Positions 50,509-57,803 of a DNA stretch of 64,000 nt are shown here, in pieces (position 1 is the stretch's first letter; every line of letters starts with the position of its first letter). Where the stretch lies: positions 930,001 to 994,000 of the forward strand of contig NZ_AP024714.1 in assembly GCF_033126985.1 (NCBI RefSeq), in the 5' to 3' direction. The position numbers were made by a program, and so were the translations under genes. The notes under the pieces are model-generated. The model ran no database searches. It was given only the letters and a program-made list of their open reading frames with translations, and was not told where the DNA came from. Source of the stretch: Methylomarinovum caldicuralii (lineage in GTDB: Bacteria; Pseudomonadota; Gammaproteobacteria; Methylococcales; Methylothermaceae).

Positions 50509-51639
50509 TCATGCCAGCGACTTCTGGTAGATCCGGTAACGTTTGTCGATCCCGGCCCCCAGGCTTTCGATGATGCCGCGGATGCGCCGGTTGTCCTCCA
50601 GAATCCACGACAGCTCCATGAACCGCATCCCGTGGCGCAGTACCGGCTCGCGCAGGGCATCCACCAGCAGATAGGCGATGGCGGCGCCCATCAGGCTCTG
50701 GCGCTGGGATTTGCGGATGCCCATCAGGATCACCCGGCCGCTGTCGGGCGGCTGGGATTTCCAGCGCCACAGCAGTTTGAGCCAGTTGAGCGGCAGCAGG
50801 CGGCCGTCGAGCCCGGCCAGCAGCTGGTTCAGGTTGGGAATGGCGACGATCATCCCCACCGCCTCGCCCCGGTATTCAGCGATCTGGACGAAGTCGTCGG
50901 CGACGATGTGTTTGAGCGTCCCGGCCATTTCCGCGAATTCTTCCCGGGTGAAGGGCACGAAGCCCCAGTTGTCGGACCAGGCGTCGTTGAAGATGTCGCG
51001 CAGCAGCTCGAATTCCTCCAGCAGGCGCCGGCGCCTGAGGGGACGGACCCGGATTTCCCCGGCCGCCTTGGCCGCCAGCCGCCGGACTGCGGCGGAAAAT
51101 TCGACATCGGTTTCGAGACGGTAGGCAAGCAGATCCTTGGCCTTGGCATAACCGAGGGCTTCGATCCGGTCGGCGTAATAGGGCGGGTTGTAGGGCATCA
51201 TCACCATCGGCGGCTTGTCGAAGCCTTCCACCAGCAGCCCGCAGTCGTGGTTGATGGAGAGGTTGAACGGCCCCCGCACCGCCGTCATCCCCGCCTCCCG
51301 CAGCCAGGTTTCCGCCTGTCCCAGCAGGGCCTCGAACACCGCCGGATCGTCGACGGCCTCGAGCAGGCCGAAAAAGCCGGTCCGGTCATCGTGCCGCTCC
51401 AGATAGAGCCGGTCGATCTGGGCGCTGATGCGGCCCACCGGTTCCCCGTCGCGCAGCGCCAGCCAGCCCTGCCAGCGGGCGTGGCGGAAATAGGGATTCT
51501 GCGGGGAAAGATGCTGGCGGCGTTCCAGCTCCAGGGGGGCGATCCAGTGGGGGTTGCCGCCGTGGAGGCGGTGGGGGAGACGGAGGAACCGTGTCAGATC
51601 CTTGGGATGGGTGACGGGAAGTAATCGCAGGGTGGTCAC
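50509..51639 (-). CDS. GNAT-fold acyltransferase, candidate bacterial ceramide synthase
   Basis: 376 residues; an N-terminal region FLRLPHRLHGGNPHWIAPLELERRQHLSP and a GNAT-like C-terminal half (FVQIAEYRGEAVGMIVAIPN, MGIRKSQRQSLMGAAIAYLLV, MELSWILEDNRRIRGIIESLGA). Proteins of this class, annotated as N-acetyltransferases of about 380 residues, sit next to serine palmitoyltransferase in many Gram-negatives, and one such protein in Caulobacter crescentus acylates the long-chain base to ceramide. That role is proposed here from context and family resemblance. Divergent from the ligase-spt operon; precedes the nucleotidyltransferase gene on its strand. Confidence 0.8.
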   Translation of the reverse strand: MTTLRLLPVTHPKDLTRFLRLPHRLHGGNPHWIAPLELERRQHLSPQNPYFRHARWQGWLALRDGEPVGRISAQIDRLYLERHDDRTGFFGLLEAVDDPAVFEALLGQAETWLREAGMTAVRGPFNLSINHDCGLLVEGFDKPPMVMMPYNPPYYADRIEALGYAKAKDLLAYRLETDVEFSAAVRRLAAKAAGEIRVRPLRRRRLLEEFELLRDIFNDAWSDNWGFVPFTREEFAEMAGTLKHIVADDFVQIAEYRGEAVGMIVAIPNLNQLLAGLDGRLLPLNWLKLLWRWKSQPPDSGRVILMGIRKSQRQSLMGAAIAYLLVDALREPVLRHGMRFMELSWILEDNRRIRGIIESLGAGIDKRYRIYQKSLA

Positions 51640-51757
51640 GGACGGGGTGTTGTATCGTTGCCTTAATGAGACGGTTGATTGTTTATTAGCAACAGGCTAT
51701 CCTTGAGGCCAAGTATTTCGGTGACCTTCACGGGGTGCTCAGGGCTTTGCCCCGTGC

Positions 51758-51787
51758 TTGTCTCCGAATTGACGTCGGTGCTATGAT
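51758..51787 (+). promoter_or_regulatory. Candidate promoter of the ceramide operon
   Basis: TTGTCT (51758-51763), 18 bases, then TATGAT (51782-51787), in the 270-base AT-rich gap between the divergent GNAT and ligase genes. The start would be near 51794 with a leader of about 115 bases. A hairpin CACGGGG...CCCCGTG (51729-51757) lies just upstream. The rest of the gap shows no gene. Confidence 0.45.
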
Positions 51788-51908
51788 GTTTTTTACCCAT
51801 AGGTTACCTGGCTTTCGCGTGAAAGCAACCAAAAACGACAGATAACAAGGACACCTGCCTTCGCTGTTGTTGCGAAACGCCAACCGGTTTTTATGGGCGG
51901 ATTGAAAC

Positions 51909-53675
51909 GTGAATGAAACAGGGGAGAGGCTCTTGGGTGCTCAAGCTACGCCTACCGAGAATACGTTGCCGCTGCGGCGGGCAGATTTTTCGACTTTAGC
52001 CGACGCGCTGGATTACGCCGCGCAGGGGCAGACCGGCTGCAACTTCTACAACGGCCGTGGGGAGCTGTACGAGGTTCTGCCGTATTCCAAACTGCGAGAG
52101 CAGGCCCTCGAGCTGGCCCGGCGTCTGGCCGGACTGGGGCTGCCGCGGGAGTCGCGTCTCGCTCTGGTGGCGGAGACCACCCCGGATTTCCTCCGCTTCT
52201 TCTTCGCCTGTCAATACGCCGGTCTGGTGCCGGTGCCGTTGCCCATCCCTTTCAGCCTCGGCAGCCACGAGGCTTACGTGCGCCAACTGCGGGCGATGCT
52301 GCAAAGCTGCCTTCCGGCGCTGGCGATGGCGCCGGTCAGTTTCATCTCCTTCCTCACCGAGGCTGCGGCAGGGCTCGATCTCGAGTTTTTCGGCGCCCCG
52401 GAGGATTTCTACCGCCTGCCCTACGGCAACGCCGAACCGAAGCCGCTCGAGCCCGATGAACTGGCCTACCTCCAGTACACCTCCGGAAGCACCCGCTTTC
52501 CGCGCGGGGTCATGATCCGCCAGGCGGCGGTGATGGACAACCTGGCGGGAATCGCCCAGCACGGTGTCGATCTGCGTCCCGGGGACCGGGCGGTGTCCTG
52601 GCTGCCGTTCTACCACGACATGGGGCTGGTGGGGCTGATGCTGACGCCGGTGGCGTCCCAGGTGTCGGTCGATTACCTGGGAACCCGCGAGTTCGCCATG
52701 CGGCCGCGTCAGTGGCTGGCGCTGATGTCCAGGAACAAGGCGACGATTTCCTTCGGACCGCCGTTCGGTTACGAGCTGTGCACCCGCCGCCTGCGTCCCG
52801 GGGAGGCGGCCAAGTTCGATCTGAGCGCCTGGCGGGTGGCCGGCGTGGGGGCGGAGATGATCCGCACCGAAACCTTAAACCATTTCGCCGAGGCACTGGC
52901 GCCGGCGGGTTTCCGCGAAGAAGCGTTCCTGCCCTGCTACGGCATGGCCGAATGTTCCCTGGCCGTCTCCTTTGCGCCGTTGGCCGAGGGGGTCAAGGTC
53001 GATCGGGTCGACGGGGAAGTTCTGGCTCTGGAGGGGCGGGCGGTTCCGACCGGGGACGCCGAGCGGGTCAACGAATTCGTCGACTGCGGCGTGCTGCTGC
53101 CCAGTTTCGAGATGCGGATTCTCGATGCCGACGGCAACGAGGTGGGCGAGCGCCGCATCGGCACCATCCACCTGCGCGGCCCGAGCGTGATGTCCGGCTA
53201 TTTTGAGGATCCGGAAACCACCGAGGCGGTGCTTTCCAATGACGGCTGGCTCAATACCGGCGACCTCGGCTACGTGGCCGATGGTCGCTTGTACCTGACC
53301 GGGCGGGCCAAGGATCTCATCATCGTCAACGGCCGCAACATCTGGCCGCAGGATCTGGAATATCTCGCCCACCGCCAGCCCGAGGTGCGTCCCGGTGACG
53401 CCCTGGCCTTCGGGGTGCCGGATGCGGACGGCGACCGGGTCATCCTGGTGGTACAGTGCCGCGAGACCGACGAGGCCAAACGCGCCGATCTGGTGCGGCG
53501 CATCCGCTCCCAGGTGCAGGCGGAGATCGGTGTCGACTGCACCGTGGAGCTGGTGCCGTTGCACACCCTGCCGCGGACGTCCTCTGGCAAGCTGTCGCGT
53601 TCCAAGGCCCGGGAAAATTACATCACCCAGCACGGCCTGGTCCAGTCCAAGGGGCAGCGTGCTGCCGCCCTCTGA
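51909..53675 (+). CDS. Fatty acyl-AMP/acyl-ACP ligase of the sphingolipid cluster
   Basis: 588 residues from a GTG. ANL-superfamily adenylation motifs: YTSGSTRFPRGVMI (P-loop), LPFYHDMGLVGLML, PCYGMAECSLAVSFAP, GWLNTGDLGYVADGRLYLTGRAKDLIIVNGRNIWPQDLE and LPRTSSGKLSRSKAREN with the catalytic Lys. The HDMGL and GRNIWPQD signatures are those of fatty-acyl-AMP ligases that load an acyl carrier protein instead of CoA. Together with the small ACP downstream it would supply the acyl-ACP substrate for serine palmitoyltransferase, as the acyl-ACP synthetase does in Caulobacter. First gene of a five-gene operon. Confidence 0.9.
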   Translation: MNETGERLLGAQATPTENTLPLRRADFSTLADALDYAAQGQTGCNFYNGRGELYEVLPYSKLREQALELARRLAGLGLPRESRLALVAETTPDFLRFFFACQYAGLVPVPLPIPFSLGSHEAYVRQLRAMLQSCLPALAMAPVSFISFLTEAAAGLDLEFFGAPEDFYRLPYGNAEPKPLEPDELAYLQYTSGSTRFPRGVMIRQAAVMDNLAGIAQHGVDLRPGDRAVSWLPFYHDMGLVGLMLTPVASQVSVDYLGTREFAMRPRQWLALMSRNKATISFGPPFGYELCTRRLRPGEAAKFDLSAWRVAGVGAEMIRTETLNHFAEALAPAGFREEAFLPCYGMAECSLAVSFAPLAEGVKVDRVDGEVLALEGRAVPTGDAERVNEFVDCGVLLPSFEMRILDADGNEVGERRIGTIHLRGPSVMSGYFEDPETTEAVLSNDGWLNTGDLGYVADGRLYLTGRAKDLIIVNGRNIWPQDLEYLAHRQPEVRPGDALAFGVPDADGDRVILVVQCRETDEAKRADLVRRIRSQVQAEIGVDCTVELVPLHTLPRTSSGKLSRSKARENYITQHGLVQSKGQRAAAL

Positions 53676-53678
53676 AGC

Positions 53679-54611
53679 GTGACGGCCCCGGCGCCTTTGA
53701 TCGCGCTGACCGGTGCCAGCGGCTTCATCGGCCGCTGGATCGCCCGCCATCTGGTTGCCGCCGGATGGCGGGTTCGCGTTTTGGTGCGCCCCGGCTCCGA
53801 GTCCAGGCTGCCCGCCGGTCTTCCACTGCTGCGGCACCGGGGCACGTTGACCGCACCGGAGGGGCTGGCGGCCTTCGTCGCCGGCGCGCAGGCGGTGGTT
53901 CACTGCGCCGGGCAGGTGCGCGGCATCACGCCGGCGGATTTCGAGGCCGTCAACGTCGCCGGAACCCGGCATCTGGCCGCTGCCGCCGCCAGAGCGAAGG
54001 TGCGCCGTTTCGTGCTGATTTCGTCCCTGGCGGCCCGGGAGCCCCATTTGTCTCCTTATGCCGCCAGCAAGCGCGCGGGGGAGGAGGTGATTTCAGCGTT
54101 CGGCCAGGCGTTCTCGTCTTTGGCGCTGCGGCCGCCGGCGGTGTACGGGCCCGGTGACCGGGAGATGCGTCCGTTGTTGGAGGCGATGGCGCGGGGCTGG
54201 ATTCCCGTCCTAAGCGATCTGAGTGCCCGTTTCTCCCTGCTCTACGTCGAGGATCTGGCCCGGGCGGTGGCGGCGGCGGTGCGGAGCGACGCCGAGGGGG
54301 TGTTCGAACTGGACGACGGCCGTCCCGGCGGTTACGGCTGGCACGAGGTGCAGGCCATCGCCGCCGCCTACCGTCAGGGGAAGGCCCGTCTGCTGCCAGT
54401 GCCCGAAGCCTGGTTACGGACCGTGGCCAGGATCAGCCTGGGCCTTGCCAGGCTGAGCGGGCGCCTGCCGATGCTGACCCCGGCCAAGGTCAACGAGTTA
54501 CGCCACCCGGACTGGGTGTGCGACAATACCCGGATCTGTCAGGTCCTCGACTGGCGTCCCCAGGTGGATTTCGCCACCGGGTTGCCCCGGACCCTGGCGT
54601 CACCGGCTTGA
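53679..54611 (+). CDS. cerR: NAD-dependent epimerase/dehydratase, candidate ceramide reductase
   Basis: 310 residues from a GTG four bases after the ligase stop. Extended-SDR features: IALTGASGFIGRWIARHL, VVHCAGQVRG, VNVAGTRHLAAAA, active-site YAASKRAGEEV (Tyr and Lys) and ALRPPAVYGPGD. In Caulobacter an enzyme of this class encoded in the spt cluster reduces the 3-keto group of the ceramide precursor; the same step is proposed here from position and family. Acting on a lipid rather than a nucleotide sugar cannot be shown from sequence alone. Confidence 0.82.
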   Translation: MTAPAPLIALTGASGFIGRWIARHLVAAGWRVRVLVRPGSESRLPAGLPLLRHRGTLTAPEGLAAFVAGAQAVVHCAGQVRGITPADFEAVNVAGTRHLAAAAARAKVRRFVLISSLAAREPHLSPYAASKRAGEEVISAFGQAFSSLALRPPAVYGPGDREMRPLLEAMARGWIPVLSDLSARFSLLYVEDLARAVAAAVRSDAEGVFELDDGRPGGYGWHEVQAIAAAYRQGKARLLPVPEAWLRTVARISLGLARLSGRLPMLTPAKVNELRHPDWVCDNTRICQVLDWRPQVDFATGLPRTLASPA

Positions 54612-54631
54612 ACTGCAACGACCGACATGCC

Positions 54632-54877
54632 ATGAAGACCTATCAACAAGTACTCGAAGAACTGCTGCAGACTCTCCGCACTCTGGTCCCCCAGGCGACG
54701 GAGATCGACGAGGACACCGAACTGGTGGGAAGCCTCGGCCTCGATTCCATGAAGGTGATGAACCTGCTCCAGGAAGTCGAGGACCATTTCGACGTCTCGA
54801 TTCCCCTGAATGTGCTCCCGGACGTGCGCACCGTCGGCGATCTGGCCCGCAAGATCCACCAGCAGCTGCAGGATTGA
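54632..54877 (+). CDS. Dedicated acyl carrier protein of the sphingolipid cluster
   Basis: 81 residues, acidic four-helix ACP with the 4'-phosphopantetheine attachment site in GSLGLDSMKVMNLLQEVED (Ser in LGLDSM). It differs from the housekeeping AcpP, whose site is ELGADSLDTVE. Standing between the reductase and spt, it is the presumed carrier of the acyl chain delivered to serine palmitoyltransferase, the AcpR of Caulobacter. Its stop overlaps the spt ATG. Confidence 0.92.
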   Translation: MKTYQQVLEELLQTLRTLVPQATEIDEDTELVGSLGLDSMKVMNLLQEVEDHFDVSIPLNVLPDVRTVGDLARKIHQQLQD

Positions 54878-56073
54878 TGAATCTCCTCGACAAGTTCAGG
54901 CCGCTCCAGGAGACCCGCAACCAGCTCAAGGCCCTCGGCGCCGACCCCTTCAACGTGGTGGTGGAGAAGATCCTTTCGCCCACCGAGGCGATCGTCAACG
55001 GTCACCGGGTGATCCTGGCCGGCACCAACAATTATCTGGGGCTGACCTTCCATCCCGAGTGCATCGAAGCGGCGGTCCGGGCGCTCCGCGAGGAAGGCTG
55101 CGGCACCACCGGTTCGCGCATGGCCAACGGCAACTACGCCGATCACCAGGCGCTGGAGCGGGAGTTCGCCGAATTTTACGGGCTTCCCTACGGCGTGGTG
55201 TTTTCCGCCGGTTACTTGGCCAATCTGGCGCTGCTCTCCACCCTGCCGGGGGCGGACGACGTCATTCTGATCGACGCCGACTGTCACGCCAGCATCTACG
55301 ACGGCTGCAAGATGAGCGCCGCCGAGGTGATCCGCTTCCGCCACAACGATGTCGCCGATCTGGACAAGCGCCTGCGCCGGCTCAAGGACCGCGCCCGGCG
55401 CGCCCTGGTGGTGGTGGAAGGGATCTACAGCATGTTCGGTGACCGCGCCCCCCTGCGGGAGATCGTCGAGGTCAAGGACCGCTACGGCGCCTTCCTCATG
55501 GTGGACGAGGCCCATTCCCTCGGGGTGCTGGGCGAGCAGGGCCGGGGACTGGTGGAGGCGGAAGGGGTGATCGAACGGACGGACTTCATCGTCGGCACCT
55601 TCAGCAAGAGCCTGGGTGCCATCGGCGGCTACTGCGTCAGCCCCCACCAGGCCCTCGACACCCTGCGTTACGCCGCCCGGCCCTACATCTTCACCGCTTC
55701 CTCCTCACCGGCCCAGATCGCTTCCACCCGGGTCGCCCTGCACCTGCTGCGGGACGGCCGGGAACTGCGCCGGCGTCTGTGGGACAACGCCGAGCGTTTC
55801 TACGACGGCCTCAAGGCGCTGGGCTGCACCCTGGGCCCGCAGCTCAGCCCGGTGGTGCCGGTGATTCTGAGCGAGGACCGGGGCGATTCGCTGGCGCTGT
55901 GGAAGGCGCTGCTCGAACGCGGCGTGTACGTCAACCTGGTGATGCCGCCGGCCACCCCCGACCACCGCTGCCTGCTGCGCTGCAGCATGAGCGCCGCCCA
56001 CACGCCGGCGCAGATCGACCGCCTGCTCGACACCTTCGCCCAAGTGTTCGCCGCCCACGGCCTGACCGCCTGA
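54877..56073 (+). CDS. spt: Serine palmitoyltransferase
   Basis: 398 residues from the ATG at 54877. It is an alpha-oxoamine synthase with the PLP lysine in GTFSKSLGAIGG and the blocks CGTTGSR, HASIYDGC, VDEAHSLG, RPYIFTAS and YVNLVMPPATP-RCSMSAAHTPAQI. The last three, especially RPYIFTAS and PPATP before a C-terminal RCS-x-x-x-HTPAQI, recall the soluble Sphingomonas enzyme rather than KBL or BioF. It condenses L-serine with an acyl thioester to 3-ketosphinganine, the first step of sphingolipid synthesis. The neighbouring ACP suggests acyl-ACP as donor. Confidence 0.92.
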   Translation: MNLLDKFRPLQETRNQLKALGADPFNVVVEKILSPTEAIVNGHRVILAGTNNYLGLTFHPECIEAAVRALREEGCGTTGSRMANGNYADHQALEREFAEFYGLPYGVVFSAGYLANLALLSTLPGADDVILIDADCHASIYDGCKMSAAEVIRFRHNDVADLDKRLRRLKDRARRALVVVEGIYSMFGDRAPLREIVEVKDRYGAFLMVDEAHSLGVLGEQGRGLVEAEGVIERTDFIVGTFSKSLGAIGGYCVSPHQALDTLRYAARPYIFTASSSPAQIASTRVALHLLRDGRELRRRLWDNAERFYDGLKALGCTLGPQLSPVVPVILSEDRGDSLALWKALLERGVYVNLVMPPATPDHRCLLRCSMSAAHTPAQIDRLLDTFAQVFAAHGLTA

Positions 56074-57803
56074 TGCGCCTGCTGCTCCGCTTCCTGCGCG
56101 CCTATCCCCACCAGAGCCTGATCGTGCTGGTCGCTCTGGTGCTGGCCGGTCTGGTGGAAGGCGTGAGCATGACTGCGCTGCTGCCGATGCTGAGTTCGGT
56201 GGTGGAAAGCGGCGGTGCGCTGGAAATGGAGGCCGACGGCAAAGCGGCCTATCTCCTTAAGGCATTGCAATGGGTGGGTCTGCCCCTGACCCTGGGGGTG
56301 CTGATCGTCGTCCTGGTGGTGGGCACGGTGTTGCGCAGCGGATTGGTGCTGGTGGCCAAGAAGTACGTCGGTTACACCATCGCCCAGGTGGCGACGGATC
56401 TGCGCCTGCAGCTGCTCGACGCCCTGCTCAAGGCCAAGTGGAACTTCTACCTTGGATTGCCGCTGGGGACGCTGGCCAACGCCATGTCCACGGAGCCCAA
56501 CCGGGCGTCGATGGCGTATTTTCACGGCACCAACATGCTGGCCGCCGCCATTCAGGCGTTCGCCTACGTGGCGGTGGCGCTGACGGTCTCCTGGACGGCG
56601 ACGCTGGCTTATCTGGGCGGGGCGGTGGTGGTCCTGGCCATCCTGCAGTTCTTCGTGCGCATGGCAAAAAAGGCCGGCAAACGCCAGACCCGGGTGCTCA
56701 AAGCCCTGCTGCGCCAATTGACCGATTGCCTGCAGTCGGTCAAGCCGCTCAAGGCCATGGGCCGGGAGGAGCTGGCCGACCGCGTGATCGCCAGCGAAAC
56801 CAAGCGCCTCAACAAAGCGCTGCAGAAGGAAGTGTTGAGCAAGGAAGCGCTGAAGGCGGTGCAGGGCCCGGCATTCCTGGGGCTGGTCAGCGGCGGTTTC
56901 TACGTCGGTTACGTGCTGTGGCACATGCCGACGGCCGAGGTGATGGTGCTGCTGATCCTGCTCAGCCGGGTGCTGTCGGCCATGGGCCGGATGCAGCGCA
57001 TGCACCAGAACATGGTCAGCTGCGAAAGCGCCTACTGGTCCCTGCTCGGCACCATCGAGGAGGCACGGCGCGCGGTCGAGCCGACCGGGGGCGAGCGCCG
57101 GCCGACCTTGTCCCGGGGCATCGCGCTGGAGGATGTCCATTTCGCCTACAAGCGCCGCCCGGTGCTGCAGGGGTTGTCTTTGGTCATTCCCGCCGGGGAG
57201 CTGACGGCCCTGATCGGTTTTTCCGGCGCCGGCAAGACCACGGTGGTGGATCTGGTCACCGGCCTGCTTCGTCCCCAAAGCGGGCGGATTCTCATCGACG
57301 GCGTCGATCTAGTCGAAATCGATCTCCATGCCTGGCGGCGCCTGATCGGTTACGTGCCCCAGGAGAACCTGCTGCTGCACGACACCGTTCTCACCAATGT
57401 CACTTTCGGTGATCCCGGGCTCACCGCAGCCGATGCCGAGTGGGCCCTGAAGGCGGCGGGCGCCTGGGAGTTCGTCAGCCGTCTGCCGGAGGGGATGCAG
57501 ACGGTCGTGGGCGAGCGCGGCGCGCGGCTGTCCGGCGGTCAGCGCCAGCGCATCATGATCGCCCGCGCCCTGGCGCACCGGCCCAGACTGCTGATTCTCG
57601 ACGAGGCCACCAGCGCCCTCGATCCCGAAACCCAGCGCGCCATCTGCCGCACCCTGCAGGATCTGAAACAGGCGTACGCGCTGACCATTCTGGCCATTTC
57701 CCACCAGCCCAGCATCGTCGAAATCGCCGACCGCGTCTATCAGCTGGAGAAGGGGAAGGCGCGTCTGCTGGAGGCCCCCAAGGCGGTCGCCGTCCTCGGT
57801 TAG
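56073..57803 (+). CDS. ABC transporter, MsbA-like lipid exporter, sphingolipid cluster
   Basis: 576 residues: a six-helix transmembrane domain (about 1-320) fused to an ATPase domain with Walker A IGFSGAGKTTVVDL, Q-loop YVPQENLLLHDT, signature LSGGQRQRIMIARAL, Walker B LLILDEATSALD and H-loop AISHQPSIVEIA. The half-size fusion and coupling to spt (overlapping stop and start) make flipping of ceramide or a ceramide derivative across the inner membrane the likely job. It could instead be an unrelated lipid or peptide exporter. Its end overlaps the convergent Hsp70 gene by four bases. Confidence 0.87.
   Translation: MRLLLRFLRAYPHQSLIVLVALVLAGLVEGVSMTALLPMLSSVVESGGALEMEADGKAAYLLKALQWVGLPLTLGVLIVVLVVGTVLRSGLVLVAKKYVGYTIAQVATDLRLQLLDALLKAKWNFYLGLPLGTLANAMSTEPNRASMAYFHGTNMLAAAIQAFAYVAVALTVSWTATLAYLGGAVVVLAILQFFVRMAKKAGKRQTRVLKALLRQLTDCLQSVKPLKAMGREELADRVIASETKRLNKALQKEVLSKEALKAVQGPAFLGLVSGGFYVGYVLWHMPTAEVMVLLILLSRVLSAMGRMQRMHQNMVSCESAYWSLLGTIEEARRAVEPTGGERRPTLSRGIALEDVHFAYKRRPVLQGLSLVIPAGELTALIGFSGAGKTTVVDLVTGLLRPQSGRILIDGVDLVEIDLHAWRRLIGYVPQENLLLHDTVLTNVTFGDPGLTAADAEWALKAAGAWEFVSRLPEGMQTVVGERGARLSGGQRQRIMIARALAHRPRLLILDEATSALDPETQRAICRTLQDLKQAYALTILAISHQPSIVEIADRVYQLEKGKARLLEAPKAVAVLG

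Noticed and set aside
54877-56073. Alpha-oxoamine synthase as KBL (2-amino-3-ketobutyrate CoA ligase) or BioF
   Set aside because: No threonine dehydrogenase or biotin genes adjoin it, while a dedicated ACP, ligase and reductase do, and the RPYIFTAS and PPATP blocks are those of serine palmitoyltransferase.
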